Source: Solobacterium sp. (GTDB taxonomy: Bacteria > Bacillota_I > Bacilli_A > Erysipelotrichales > Erysipelotrichaceae). Taken from it: DNA of 28,898 nt. This document shows, piece by piece, positions 1 through 7,424 of the stretch. Location: contig JABZMB010000012.1 of the NCBI GenBank assembly GCA_015256455.1, forward strand, positions 1 to 28,898, read 5' to 3'. A program made the translations under genes and the position numbers. Numbering within the stretch: position 1 is the stretch's first letter; each line of letters begins with the position of its first letter. The notes below the pieces were generated by a model. It was not told the origin of the DNA, did not search any database, and worked only from the letters and a program-made list of their open reading frames with translations.

Positions 1-19
1 TAATAGGAGGGTTATAGAT

Positions 20-349
20 ATGGATAATCTAATATGGCTGAGTATAATGATTCCTACAAGTCTTTTGTTTACATGTATTGGGATTTATGCCTGGATGAGA
101 AAGAAACCGATGTGGTTTTGGGCAGGTGATACCGTACCTGAAGATGAGATTACAGATGTTTGTGCATATAATCGAGCAAATGGAATCATGTGGCTTTGTT
201 TCTCGTTGCTGCTCTGGATAGGGACAATAATTGGTGCATGTTATAGCATAATTCTAGGCTCAAATATTATACTTGCAGATAGTACAGTTGGATTAGTCCT
301 TATGATGATAACGTATACATTCATTCGTAAAAAGTATAAAAAGATATAA
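20..349 (+). CDS. Small membrane protein, DUF3784-like
   Basis: A 109-residue protein with three hydrophobic stretches (about residues 4-25, 56-78 and 80-100). Between the first two lies a short loop with the pattern W-F-W-A-G-D-x-V-x-x-x-E-I-x-D-V-x-x-Y-N-x-A-N-G, typical of the small DUF3784-type membrane proteins of Firmicutes, whose role is unknown. The start is set by AGGAGGG 5-11 bases upstream of the ATG. No clear terminator follows, and the next gene has its own promoter. The family assignment is from motif memory; no function is claimed. Confidence 0.75.
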   Translation: MDNLIWLSIMIPTSLLFTCIGIYAWMRKKPMWFWAGDTVPEDEITDVCAYNRANGIMWLCFSLLLWIGTIIGACYSIILGSNIILADSTVGLVLMMITYTFIRKKYKKI

Positions 350-471
350 CGTTGATTGATATTTACTAATTGGAAGAAATGAATATGCATGCATGTGTTA
401 TTGGTGATTGGCTAAGATACTTTAACTTGGGAAAATTTATAAGTTATCAATATGGCTGCGGTGTAGTTAAG

Positions 472-480
472 TGTTATAAT
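472..480 (+). promoter_or_regulatory. Extended -10 promoter for the CPBP gene
   Basis: TGTTATAAT is a perfect -10 hexamer preceded by TGn. No good -35 lies 17 bp upstream, as is usual for extended -10 promoters. Predicted transcription start is near 487, giving a leader of about 29 nt. The same nonamer occurs before the S66 peptidase gene (7390-7398). Confidence 0.55.
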
Positions 481-515
481 GCATATAGCGAAAGTTATAA
501 ATTACGAGGTAACCT

Positions 516-1274
516 ATGGACAAGAGTATTTCTAATAATAAAAATGCGTTCCTATATTCTGTGATTACTGTTGTATGTACATTTATTCTAGGTGGAATTA
601 TTTTTGTGATAGCTCCTGGGAAATCTAATACGACAGCTAGTATTCTCTTTATACTATTGAATCTCATTCCGATGATTATGGCATTTATATTCACGTACCA
701 ATCAAAAGAAGTTCGTGGATTATGGGAGTTTTTGGAGAAGGTATTCTGTGGGGAAAAACGTTCTATCGTATGGTTATTTGTTTTACTCGTACCAGTTGTT
801 TATTACGGTGTTTCTGTTGTATTGGGAAATGTAAAGTTTACTGGTATGGCACTAGGTGCTGTAATAGCTTACTTTCCATGGACATTGTTTCAAGGTGGAC
901 TGGAAGAAGTGGGGTGGAGATGGTATTTACAAGAACATCTTCGGTGTAAGAATTTTATTCTAAAAATGTTTGTCATATCGATTGTTTGGTTTGTATGGCA
1001 TTTACCAATTTACAGATTACCGTGGATTACAGCAGGGTCAACAAATTATTTACTGTTTTATCTGATGATCCTTGGGAATACATTTATGCTTGGTGCAATC
1101 AAGGAATTCTCCAAGGGAGCGATGCCATGTGTGCTTGCACATATGTTGATTGATAGTCTTGCGATAGTTATGTTAGTGAAGAGTACGTTAGTACCACTTA
1201 TCATTCTTGTGGTGATTGAAGTAGCACTATCGATATCTGCTGTGTATTTCTTGAAAGATAAAAGCATGAACTAA
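516..1274 (+). CDS. CPBP family intramembrane protease homologue (Abi/CAAX type)
   Basis: A 252-residue protein with about seven hydrophobic segments. It carries the three CPBP (Rce1/Abi) motifs: E130-E131-x3-R135 (EEVGWR), H162 in the FVWHLP segment, and H209 in AHMLID. These polar residues form the intramembrane active site in the family, whose members process prenylated proteins or, in bacteria, take part in bacteriocin self-immunity; the substrate here is unknown. The start is preceded by ACGAGGTAAC, a moderate ribosome site. The gene is closed by a hairpin at 1288-1313, so it appears to be a single transcription unit. It lies near an ICMT-like methyltransferase (1914-2402); in eukaryotes CAAX proteolysis precedes ICMT methylation, but a link here is only speculative. 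Confidence 0.85.
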   Translation: MDKSISNNKNAFLYSVITVVCTFILGGIIFVIAPGKSNTTASILFILLNLIPMIMAFIFTYQSKEVRGLWEFLEKVFCGEKRSIVWLFVLLVPVVYYGVSVVLGNVKFTGMALGAVIAYFPWTLFQGGLEEVGWRWYLQEHLRCKNFILKMFVISIVWFVWHLPIYRLPWITAGSTNYLLFYLMILGNTFMLGAIKEFSKGAMPCVLAHMLIDSLAIVMLVKSTLVPLIILVVIEVALSISAVYFLKDKSMN

Positions 1275-1287
1275 TCTTATAAATGTA

Positions 1288-1313
1288 GAAGCTCATTGAG
1301 GGCTTCTTTTTAT
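1288..1313 (+). terminator. Rho-independent terminator
   Basis: A 7-bp stem GAAGCTC/GGGCTTC (one G-T pair) with a 5-nt loop is followed by TTTTTATTT. It ends the CPBP unit and separates it from the MarR promoter immediately downstream. Confidence 0.75.
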
Positions 1314-1331
1314 TTGTGCATTTTTTAACTA

Positions 1332-1360
1332 TTGACGATATACATAGCGTGCTATATCAT
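1332..1360 (+). promoter_or_regulatory. Promoter of the MarR gene (leaderless)
   Basis: TTGACG (1332-1337), a 17-bp spacer and TATCAT (1355-1360). The expected start of transcription, 7 nt after the -10, is the A of ATG at 1367. No Shine-Dalgarno precedes that ATG, so the mRNA is probably leaderless. Confidence 0.6.
1344..1355 (+). promoter_or_regulatory. Candidate MarR autoregulatory operator
   Basis: The dyad ATAGC-GT-GCTAT lies wholly between the -35 and -10 of the MarR promoter. MarR proteins commonly bind such short inverted repeats in their own promoters. Sequence-only inference. Confidence 0.4.
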
Positions 1361-1366
1361 TTTTAC

Positions 1367-1810
1367 ATGAAAAGAGAAATAGATTGTGGTGAGTATATTC
1401 ACTGGATAAGTGATGTGTTAGAAAAGCGGACAGAATTATTATTGGCCAAGGTAGGTTTAACGTTATCTCAAATGATGGTCATTGAATCTTTCCGTCATAG
1501 TAAAGATGGATATCAAACAGTTCAGGGTATTCAAAATGCATTACATGTTGCACAACCTACAGCAAGTGGACTTGTAAAGCGTATGGAGAGAAAAGGTCTG
1601 TTAAAACGCATTGATTCTAAGGATAAACGGGAAAAGGTGATTACTCTTACAGAAGAAGGATACGCGGCAATCACCAATGCCAGAAAAGGAATGATATCAA
1701 CAGAATCTATCTTGCTGGCGAGCTTAAGTGAAGAAGAAAGCAAACAGTTCCATTATCTATTAGATAAAGTTTGGAATTCATTGGATAAAAATAATTCAAG
1801 GAAAAAATAA
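1367..1810 (+). CDS. MarR family transcriptional regulator
   Basis: A 147-residue winged-helix regulator. The recognition helix region contains VAQPTASGLVKRMERKGLL and is followed by a basic, acidic-tipped wing (DSKDKREKVITLTEEG), the MarR signature. A longer reading from GTG at 1316 exists but has no ribosome site and runs through the promoter, so the ATG at 1367 is preferred. The gene heads a group with two methyltransferase genes (1914-3208), separated from them by a strong hairpin at 1857-1892. MarR proteins respond to small aromatic or oxidising ligands; the ligand here is unknown. It probably represses itself through the operator at 1344-1355 and may control the methyltransferases. Confidence 0.88.
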   Translation: MKREIDCGEYIHWISDVLEKRTELLLAKVGLTLSQMMVIESFRHSKDGYQTVQGIQNALHVAQPTASGLVKRMERKGLLKRIDSKDKREKVITLTEEGYAAITNARKGMISTESILLASLSEEESKQFHYLLDKVWNSLDKNNSRKK

Positions 1811-1856
1811 TATCTACCTTCTTAATTGATATTGAAATATGATATAGAGAAGTGTT

Positions 1857-1892
1857 AAAATTCCAGTTAGATATAACTAACTGGAATTTTTT
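1857..1892 (+). terminator. Strong hairpin terminator or attenuator between MarR and methyltransferases
   Basis: A 14-bp perfect stem (1857-1870 with 1877-1890), a 6-nt loop ATATAA and a T run form an intrinsic terminator, A/T-flanked so it could work both ways. The next ribosome site (GGAGGG, 1900-1905) begins 8 nt after it and I see no good promoter between, so the methyltransferase genes may be expressed by read-through. Confidence 0.75.
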
Positions 1893-1913
1893 AATTATTG
1901 GAGGGTTAAAAAT

Positions 1914-2402
1914 ATGGGAAAGGGTCATCTGCCAATTTTAGGTGTTGGACCACTGTATGTTATCACTATTATTTTGATGACAGTTCTAGGTATCATTCTT
2001 TCTATTACAGGCATAATTCCAACCATTACATTTACTATTTTACGATGGATACGTATCCTAATTGGTATTTTGTGTTTCGCTATTGGAATTACTCTTTGGC
2101 TGAGGGCAGTTATAATCGATAGACTTGATGCACATATCATTAAAAATGAATTGGTAACTACCGGTGTTTATGCATATGTAAGAAATCCAGTATATAGTGC
2201 GTTTATGTTTGTGTGTACAGGAGTCCTATTGATTTATGGCAATCTAATATTGTTATTACTACCAATTATTTACTGGGGATTTATGACTGTACTAATGAAG
2301 TCAACGGAAGAAAAATGGTTAGAAAATTTATATGGAAAAGAGTATGTCCAATATCGACAACGCGTAAACCGTTGTATTCCATGGAAAGGGAAAAAGTTAT
2401 GA
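1914..2402 (+). CDS. Isoprenylcysteine carboxyl methyltransferase-like membrane methyltransferase
   Basis: A 162-residue protein with four hydrophobic segments. The C-terminal half holds the family signature: TTGVYAYVRNPVYSAF (the RNP-Y motif), a hydrophobic pair, then E-E-K-W-L-E-x-x-Y-G-x-E-Y-x-x-Y-x-x-R-V-x-R-x-I-P. This is the SAM-binding core of the ICMT/phospholipid methyltransferase superfamily, whose bacterial members methylate small lipids, isoprenoids or unknown acceptors. The start follows GGAGGG by 8 nt. Its stop overlaps the start of the next methyltransferase by ATGA, implying translational coupling. The substrate is not predictable from sequence. Confidence 0.85.
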   Translation: MGKGHLPILGVGPLYVITIILMTVLGIILSITGIIPTITFTILRWIRILIGILCFAIGITLWLRAVIIDRLDAHIIKNELVTTGVYAYVRNPVYSAFMFVCTGVLLIYGNLILLLLPIIYWGFMTVLMKSTEEKWLENLYGKEYVQYRQRVNRCIPWKGKKL

Positions 2403-3208
2403 ATGATACAAGTTCCTTACAAGGAATAGAAGATACATTGTACATTCCTTTATATGCGAGAATATATGCATCTAAGAGATTTCCTGATTATTTTTATGAT
2501 GAAAAAGCGTTATTACTTGAGAATCATATCTCTCTAAAGAAAATTGCACAGAATACATTTGAGTATTTCAATATGGCTAGTGTTTGTAGACAGCAGATGA
2601 TTGATAAAAAGATTATTTCATTTTTAGAAAACAGCCATGCATGCAATGTTGTATTTCTGGGTGCTGGCTTAGAAACAGCATACTTCCGCATTAGAAATAA
2701 TAGTTCTAACTTCTATGAAGTCGATTTGGAACATGTAATTGCAGAGAGAGAAAAACTTCTTGGTCATGGTAAAAATGAGATACTTATTGGTTGTGATATG
2801 TTCTCAATGGAATGGGTTAAATACTTAGATACCTCTAAACATACATTGATTGTTTTAGCAGGCGTATTTCAATATTTTACAAAAGATAGAATTATCCATT
2901 TTATCCGTCAAATACAAAGTAGTATTCCAAAATGTGAAATGGTATTTGATGCAACAGATAGTATTGGATTAAAGCGCGCAAATATATTTGTTAGAAGAAC
3001 TGGTAATGTGAATGCGGAGATGTATTTTGCGATAGACAATCCAAATGAATTCGCAAAGGAAACTAAAACAAAACTTGTTAGTGTAAGTGGATTCTTTACG
3101 GATGCTCTGAAACAATGTAGAGGATTAAAACTTATATCCAAGATTATAATGTTTTTTTCAGATAGATTAAAACGAACCATGGTAATTCACTTACGTTTAA
3201 ATCAATAA
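2399..3208 (+). CDS. Class I SAM-dependent methyltransferase, LCMT/TcmP family
   Basis: A 269-residue soluble protein. The reading frame is open further upstream, but the start is the ATG inside ATGA shared with the preceding stop codon. The SAM motif I is VVFLGAGLETAYFRI (about residues 88-102), followed by the acidic FYEVDLEHVI strand, a second acidic site after IGCDM, and LIVLAGVFQYF as motif IV. This order matches the leucine carboxyl methyltransferase / TcmP O-methyltransferase family, which methylates carboxyl or hydroxyl groups in small molecules or peptides. Coupled expression with an ICMT-like enzyme and a MarR regulator suggests a two-step modification or detoxification. A near-perfect hairpin terminator follows at once. 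Confidence 0.82.
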   Translation: MNDTSSLQGIEDTLYIPLYARIYASKRFPDYFYDEKALLLENHISLKKIAQNTFEYFNMASVCRQQMIDKKIISFLENSHACNVVFLGAGLETAYFRIRNNSSNFYEVDLEHVIAEREKLLGHGKNEILIGCDMFSMEWVKYLDTSKHTLIVLAGVFQYFTKDRIIHFIRQIQSSIPKCEMVFDATDSIGLKRANIFVRRTGNVNAEMYFAIDNPNEFAKETKTKLVSVSGFFTDALKQCRGLKLISKIIMFFSDRLKRTMVIHLRLNQ

Positions 3209-3210
3209 AT

Positions 3211-3250
3211 ATTATAAAAAGTATTTCAGTGCTGAAATGCTTTTTATAAT
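3211..3250 (+). terminator. Rho-independent terminator
   Basis: A 19-nt arm (3211-3229) pairs with 3232-3250 with a single T-G wobble. The A/T-rich base of the stem supplies the T run on both strands. It ends the MarR/methyltransferase group. Confidence 0.8.
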
Positions 3251-3289
3251 ATTGGTAGTTTAGGTATAATAAGGATGAAGTTAAATTAG

Positions 3290-3433
3290 GTTACATTTGA
3301 TTTTCATCACGCTTCACCAATGATGGTAGAGATTGCAAAACTGCGTGATAAATATGATTAACATATGTGTGTTGAAAGATATGTTTCAGATGATACAAAC
3401 AAAAATATCGACCGCAAATTCATTAGAGAATAG
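3290..3433 (+). pseudogene. Possible decayed gene fragment
   Basis: One frame reads VTFDFHHASPMMVEIAKLRD plus KYD, then an in-frame TAA (3359-3361), then HMCVERYVSDDTNKNIDRKF plus IRE and a stop. Composition on both sides of the stop is protein-like (charged, few rare residues), and there is no start codon or ribosome site. This suggests the C-terminal tail of a lost gene interrupted by a nonsense mutation. I do not recognise the family. It may also be chance coding in a 255-nt intergenic region. Confidence 0.3.
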
Positions 3434-3463
3434 AGATATTTAAAAGAAAGGTACCAAAATAAT

Positions 3464-4270
3464 ATGTTAGAAGAAATTACTTCTTTAGATAGATGTGAAG
3501 CATTCATCAATGAAGTATGTAGTGATACAAACTATGTAGATCCTCATTATTTGTATGATAGTAACAATTTGTATGGTGCTTTTGCAAAAAGAGATCAACA
3601 TATATATGCATATGTTGAAGATGGTAAAATCAATGGAATATTTGCATTACTGATTTTACCTACCGAAAAATATATAGAGATGATAATTGGTTTATCAAAG
3701 TCTGAACATGCATACAATGAACTATTTGAATATTTAGAGAAGAATTATAAAGGATATCGTTGTGACTTCGTCATAAATCCGAAAAATATCCTGTTAAAGA
3801 ATATACTTACTTCAAAGAATGCAATCTTTGAAAATGAACAACAAAGAATGATTGCTAAATCAACAACAAATAAAGAATATACGTTAGATGTTCAACTCTA
3901 TAGCAAACGGTGGAAACAGGCATATATTGATATGCACGTTAAGGAAACTTATTGGACAGCAGAAAAGGTGTTATCTGCACTCGATCGTTTTAGAGTATTC
4001 TTGGCAATTCATCAAGAACAGTTAGTTGGATATTTAGATGTTACATATGCTTATAAACAAAATGAGCCATATAGTTTAATTGTATTACCTGAGTATCAAA
4101 ACTTAGGATATGAACAAGCACTCTTATCAAAAGCCATTCAAATGAATGGAATAAACACTATGATGACCTTGGTTGATGTAAACGCAAAGGAAGAAATCAG
4201 AATTTATGAAGAAGCTGGTTTCGAACGAATCAAAGGACAGAATAGTGTCTTTGCAACAATTACAATTTAA
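3464..4270 (+). CDS. GNAT family N-acetyltransferase
   Basis: A 268-residue protein. The second half (about residues 175-260) is a GNAT domain: RVFLAIHQEQLVGYLDV as the central beta strands, then the acetyl-CoA loop Q212-x-x-G-Y-E in LPEYQNLGYEQALLSKAI, and the typical IYEEAGFERIKG near the end. The first half (about 1-130) also has GNAT-like content (HIYAYVEDGKINGIFALLIL), so it may be a double-GNAT protein with a degenerate first copy. Acceptor unknown. A weak ribosome site (AGAAAGG) lies 12 nt before the ATG. No partner genes are obvious; the downstream CapA-like gene has its own promoter. Confidence 0.75.
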   Translation: MLEEITSLDRCEAFINEVCSDTNYVDPHYLYDSNNLYGAFAKRDQHIYAYVEDGKINGIFALLILPTEKYIEMIIGLSKSEHAYNELFEYLEKNYKGYRCDFVINPKNILLKNILTSKNAIFENEQQRMIAKSTTNKEYTLDVQLYSKRWKQAYIDMHVKETYWTAEKVLSALDRFRVFLAIHQEQLVGYLDVTYAYKQNEPYSLIVLPEYQNLGYEQALLSKAIQMNGINTMMTLVDVNAKEEIRIYEEAGFERIKGQNSVFATITI

Positions 4271-4300
4271 GATGAATAATCTCTTAGTAAAGGATTAGAA

Positions 4301-4329
4301 TTGAAAGAGAACAAAACTTATACTATGAT
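4301..4329 (+). promoter_or_regulatory. Promoter of the CapA-like gene
   Basis: TTGAAA (4301-4306), 17-bp spacer, TATGAT (4324-4329). Expected start near 4336, leaving a leader of about 20 nt with GGTGA before the ATG. Confidence 0.5.
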
Positions 4330-4356
4330 GTGAAAGATTAATAACATGGTGACGAT

Positions 4357-5520
4357 ATGAAAAAGAAGAGTTCATTTGTATTTACAGGCGATATTGGCTT
4401 TGATAAGTACATGGATAAAAAATGGGAAGATAAGCATCTGATTACAGATGGTGTTTTGCGTTTTTTGCATAGCGGTGATCATGTTGTAGCAAATGTGGAA
4501 GGAGCACTCATTGACTTGCCACCACAGGATGATACCTCTGGTGTGAAACAACTCATTCATGCAATGAATCCAAAGGCAATTAAAGTATTGAATAACATGC
4601 ATGCAGATGTGTGGAGTTTATGCAATAACCATATATTAGATGCTGGTGAAGAGGGCGTAGCACAAACATTAAAACTTGCAAAAGAAAATCATGTCCAAAC
4701 AGTTGGCGCAGGCATGAATATTGATGAAGCTGCTAGACCACTATTGTTTGACGAGGCTGGTGGAATTGGCTTGTTCAGTGTTGGTTATCGTAGAGGTTGT
4801 AAACCAGCGGATGTAAATCGTGCTGGATGTCTTCTTTGGAATGATATAGAACGTATCCAGAAAAATATTGATGAAATCAAAAAGACTTGCCGTTGGTGTG
4901 TGATTGTTTGTCATGGTGGTGAGGAGTTTACATCATTACCTTCTTCTTATACAAGAGATCGTTATCATAAATTCTTAGAGATGGGTGCAGATATTGTGGT
5001 ATCACATCATCCGCATGTACCGATGAATTATGAGACTGTTGGGGATAAAGTGATTTTTTATTCCCTTGGAAATTTTATCTTTGATACAGATTATCAACGT
5101 GCACAATACAATACAGAGCAAGGTATTTTGGTTAAAATTAACTTCACTGAAAAGAAGTTTACTTGGGATGCATGTGGCATTCGTATCAATCGTGAGTTAG
5201 AACATGTGCGTATCGCAAAATTGCCTGATATTTTTGTGGATGTTCAAGCAGACGAATATAAATATTTGGAAGCACTTGCGGCGAAGATGATGATTTCTGC
5301 CTATAAGAGACAGTTAATTTACTTGAATCCAAAGGAATATCAGAATGCAAGTGAAAAGAGGTGGGAAGAAAACTTCTTGAATCCTAAGCGAAGTGGTCGT
5401 GTAGAGGGAGAAGCACTCGACTTCCAATTGATTTATCCACTTGCCAAAAAGGCTGAAGATGGAGAATGGAAGAAGAGTAAACTAACCAAAGTAGTAAAGT
5501 ATATTCAAAAGCAAATATAA
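4357..5520 (+). CDS. CapA/PgsA-like metallophosphatase family protein
   Basis: A 387-residue protein of the PGA_cap (CapA) branch of calcineurin-like phosphoesterases. Metal-site motifs appear in order: G11-D12 in FTGDIGF, N46-x-E48 in VVANVEGALID, N90-N91-H92-x-x-D95 in LCNNHILDAG, H186 in VCHGGEE, and S-H-H-P-H (216-220). It ends in the family-typical KVIFYSLGNFIFD. Family members act in poly-gamma-glutamate or capsule synthesis or are uncharacterised phosphoesterases. There is no signal peptide or anchor, unlike capsule-linked CapA, so it is probably cytosolic, and no capBC genes are nearby. It is a single gene between a promoter (4301-4329) and a terminator (5527-5554). Confidence 0.85.
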   Translation: MKKKSSFVFTGDIGFDKYMDKKWEDKHLITDGVLRFLHSGDHVVANVEGALIDLPPQDDTSGVKQLIHAMNPKAIKVLNNMHADVWSLCNNHILDAGEEGVAQTLKLAKENHVQTVGAGMNIDEAARPLLFDEAGGIGLFSVGYRRGCKPADVNRAGCLLWNDIERIQKNIDEIKKTCRWCVIVCHGGEEFTSLPSSYTRDRYHKFLEMGADIVVSHHPHVPMNYETVGDKVIFYSLGNFIFDTDYQRAQYNTEQGILVKINFTEKKFTWDACGIRINRELEHVRIAKLPDIFVDVQADEYKYLEALAAKMMISAYKRQLIYLNPKEYQNASEKRWEENFLNPKRSGRVEGEALDFQLIYPLAKKAEDGEWKKSKLTKVVKYIQKQI

Positions 5521-5526
5521 ATCTTT

Positions 5527-5554
5527 AAAGCATCGCTATTATGGCGATGTTTTT
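5527..5554 (+). terminator. Rho-independent terminator
   Basis: Stem CATCGC (5531-5536) / GCGATG (5544-5549), extended by A-T pairs, 7-nt loop, followed by TTTTT. Confidence 0.75.
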
Positions 5555-5679
5555 ATATCGGCATTCTATTTATAAAATCATGGTTAAATATGAGTCAATC
5601 GGGCAAATCTTCTGTATGTTTATTTCAAAAAAGTTGTGGTATTCTAATAATGAGGTTTAAATCGAAAAGGAGTAAAAAT

Positions 5680-7344
5680 ATGACAGATTTATCACCACTA
5701 CAAAAAGCTAGATATCAGTATGCACCAAAGCTTCCAAAGATGCTAAGAAACGGTATCTCTGAGATTTCAGTTTTGGAAGGGGAAGAGACAACAAGCGTTG
5801 CTGATCAGGAAAAGATCAAGGCTTTATTCCCAAATACTTATGGTAAGAAGGAAATCACATTCCAAAAGGGACAGAATACATCTGTAGCTAAGAAGCAGGT
5901 TGTAGGTGTAATCCTTTCTGGTGGACAGGCACCTGGCGGACACAACGTAGTGTGCGGTCTATACGATGCTTTAAAGGCAACAAATCCTGAGAATGTATTA
6001 TATGGATTTAAGAAGGGTCCAAGTGGATTACTTGAAGATGATTATTTAATTTTCGATGATGCTTATATCGATCAGTATAGAAATACTGGTGGATTTGATA
6101 TCATCGGTTCTGGTAGAACAAAACTTGAAACAGAAGAGCAGTTTGCAGTTGCGGCTGAAGTTTGTAAGAAGCACGGTATCACAGCGATTGTTATTATCGG
6201 TGGTGATGACTCCAATACAAACGCTGCTGTTTTAGCTGAGTACTTCGCAGCTCATGATGCTGGTGTACAGGTAATTGGTTGCCCTAAGACAATCGATGGT
6301 GACTTAAAGAATGAAGATATTGAATGTTCATTCGGTTTCGATACAGCTACTAAGACATATAGTGAAGTTATCGGTAACATTGAAAGAGATGCTAACTCTG
6401 CTAAGAAGTACTGGCATTTCGTTAAGGTAATGGGACGTTCCGCTTCTCATGTTGCACTAGAGTGTGCATTACAGACACAACCAAACGTTTGCTTGATTTC
6501 TGAAGAAGTTGCTGAAAAGAAGATGTCCTTATCACAGATTGCAGACTATATCGCTGATTCTGTAGAAGCTAGAGCTGCTAAGGGTATGAACTTCGGTGTA
6601 GCAATTATCCCTGAAGGTGTTGTTGAATTCGTTCCAGAGTTCTCTGCATTAATCGCTGAAATCAACGAATTACTTGCTGGTAGTAAGGCAGAAACATTCA
6701 ATGCTTTACCTAACTGGAAAGAAAAGTATGCATTTATCGAAAAAGGTTTATCTAAGGAAGCAATGTCAGTATTCGCAATTCTTCCAGAAGGAATCCAACA
6801 GCAGTTATTCTTAGAAAGAGACCCACACGGAAACGTACAGGTATCTCTCATTGAATCTGAGAAGTTATTCTCCGCTATTGTGAAAGCTAAGTTAGAAGAG
6901 AGAAAGGCTGCAGGTACTTACAAGGGTAAGTTCAATACATTGCATCACTTCTTCGGTTATGAAGGAAGATGTGCATTCCCATCTAACTTCGATGCGGACT
7001 ACTGCTATTCATTAGGTTACAATGCATTCATGTTGATCCAATATGGATACAATGGATACTTGTCAAAGGTTTCTAACCTATCTAAGTCAGCTGATGAATG
7101 GGTAGCTGGTGGTATGCCAATCACTAAGATGATGAACATCGAAAGAAGACATGGTGAAGACAAGCCAGTTATTAGAAAGGCGCTTGTTGAACTTGATGGT
7201 AAACCATTCAAGTTCTTCGAAGCACACAGAGAACAGTGGGCTAAGGAAACATGCTACACATACCCAGGTGCAATTCAGTACTATGGACCAACTGAGGTTT
7301 GTGATCTAACAACAAGAACACTAGCTCTTGAAAAGGGTGAATAA
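5680..7344 (+). CDS. pfp: Pyrophosphate-dependent 6-phosphofructokinase (long form)
   Basis: A 554-residue enzyme converting fructose 6-phosphate and PPi to fructose 1,6-bisphosphate, reversibly. Length and N-terminal extension match the long, plant-beta-subunit-like PFP class. Motifs: GGQAPGG (81-87, phosphate loop), GGDDSN (174-179), where Asp177 replaces the Gly of ATP enzymes and confers PPi use, PKTIDGDLKN (202-211, catalytic Asp206 and Asp208), and VMGRSASH. The ATG at 5680 follows AAAAGGAG; an upstream in-frame extension to 5590 lacks a ribosome site. Lysine is mostly AAG and the usage is strongly biased compared with neighbours, a sign of high expression. It is monocistronic, with a terminator at 7358-7384. 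Confidence 0.95.
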   Translation: MTDLSPLQKARYQYAPKLPKMLRNGISEISVLEGEETTSVADQEKIKALFPNTYGKKEITFQKGQNTSVAKKQVVGVILSGGQAPGGHNVVCGLYDALKATNPENVLYGFKKGPSGLLEDDYLIFDDAYIDQYRNTGGFDIIGSGRTKLETEEQFAVAAEVCKKHGITAIVIIGGDDSNTNAAVLAEYFAAHDAGVQVIGCPKTIDGDLKNEDIECSFGFDTATKTYSEVIGNIERDANSAKKYWHFVKVMGRSASHVALECALQTQPNVCLISEEVAEKKMSLSQIADYIADSVEARAAKGMNFGVAIIPEGVVEFVPEFSALIAEINELLAGSKAETFNALPNWKEKYAFIEKGLSKEAMSVFAILPEGIQQQLFLERDPHGNVQVSLIESEKLFSAIVKAKLEERKAAGTYKGKFNTLHHFFGYEGRCAFPSNFDADYCYSLGYNAFMLIQYGYNGYLSKVSNLSKSADEWVAGGMPITKMMNIERRHGEDKPVIRKALVELDGKPFKFFEAHREQWAKETCYTYPGAIQYYGPTEVCDLTTRTLALEKGE

Positions 7345-7357
7345 TTCATATTCAAAG

Positions 7358-7384
7358 ACACAGTAGAAATTCTACTGTGTTTTT
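7358..7384 (+). terminator. Rho-independent terminator
   Basis: Perfect 9-bp stem ACACAGTAG / CTACTGTGT with a 5-nt loop and TTTTATTT after it. Confidence 0.85.
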
Positions 7385-7389
7385 ATTTG

Positions 7390-7398
7390 TGTTATAAT
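7390..7398 (+). promoter_or_regulatory. Extended -10 promoter for the S66 peptidase gene
   Basis: TGTTATAAT, identical to the element at 472-480, begins right after the preceding terminator. Predicted start near 7405, just before the ribosome site GAGGTTAG. Confidence 0.55.
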
Positions 7399-7424
7399 GC
7401 TAAAAATTATATGAGGTTAGTAGT

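Noticed and set aside
370..564. 64-codon open frame between the first two genes
   Set aside because: It overlaps the CPBP gene start, its own start lacks a ribosome site, and it covers the promoter at 472-480; composition is not protein-like.
5590..5679. N-terminal extension of the phosphofructokinase
   Set aside because: The extra 30 codons have no ribosome site and include the true one (AAAAGGAG) just before the ATG at 5680.
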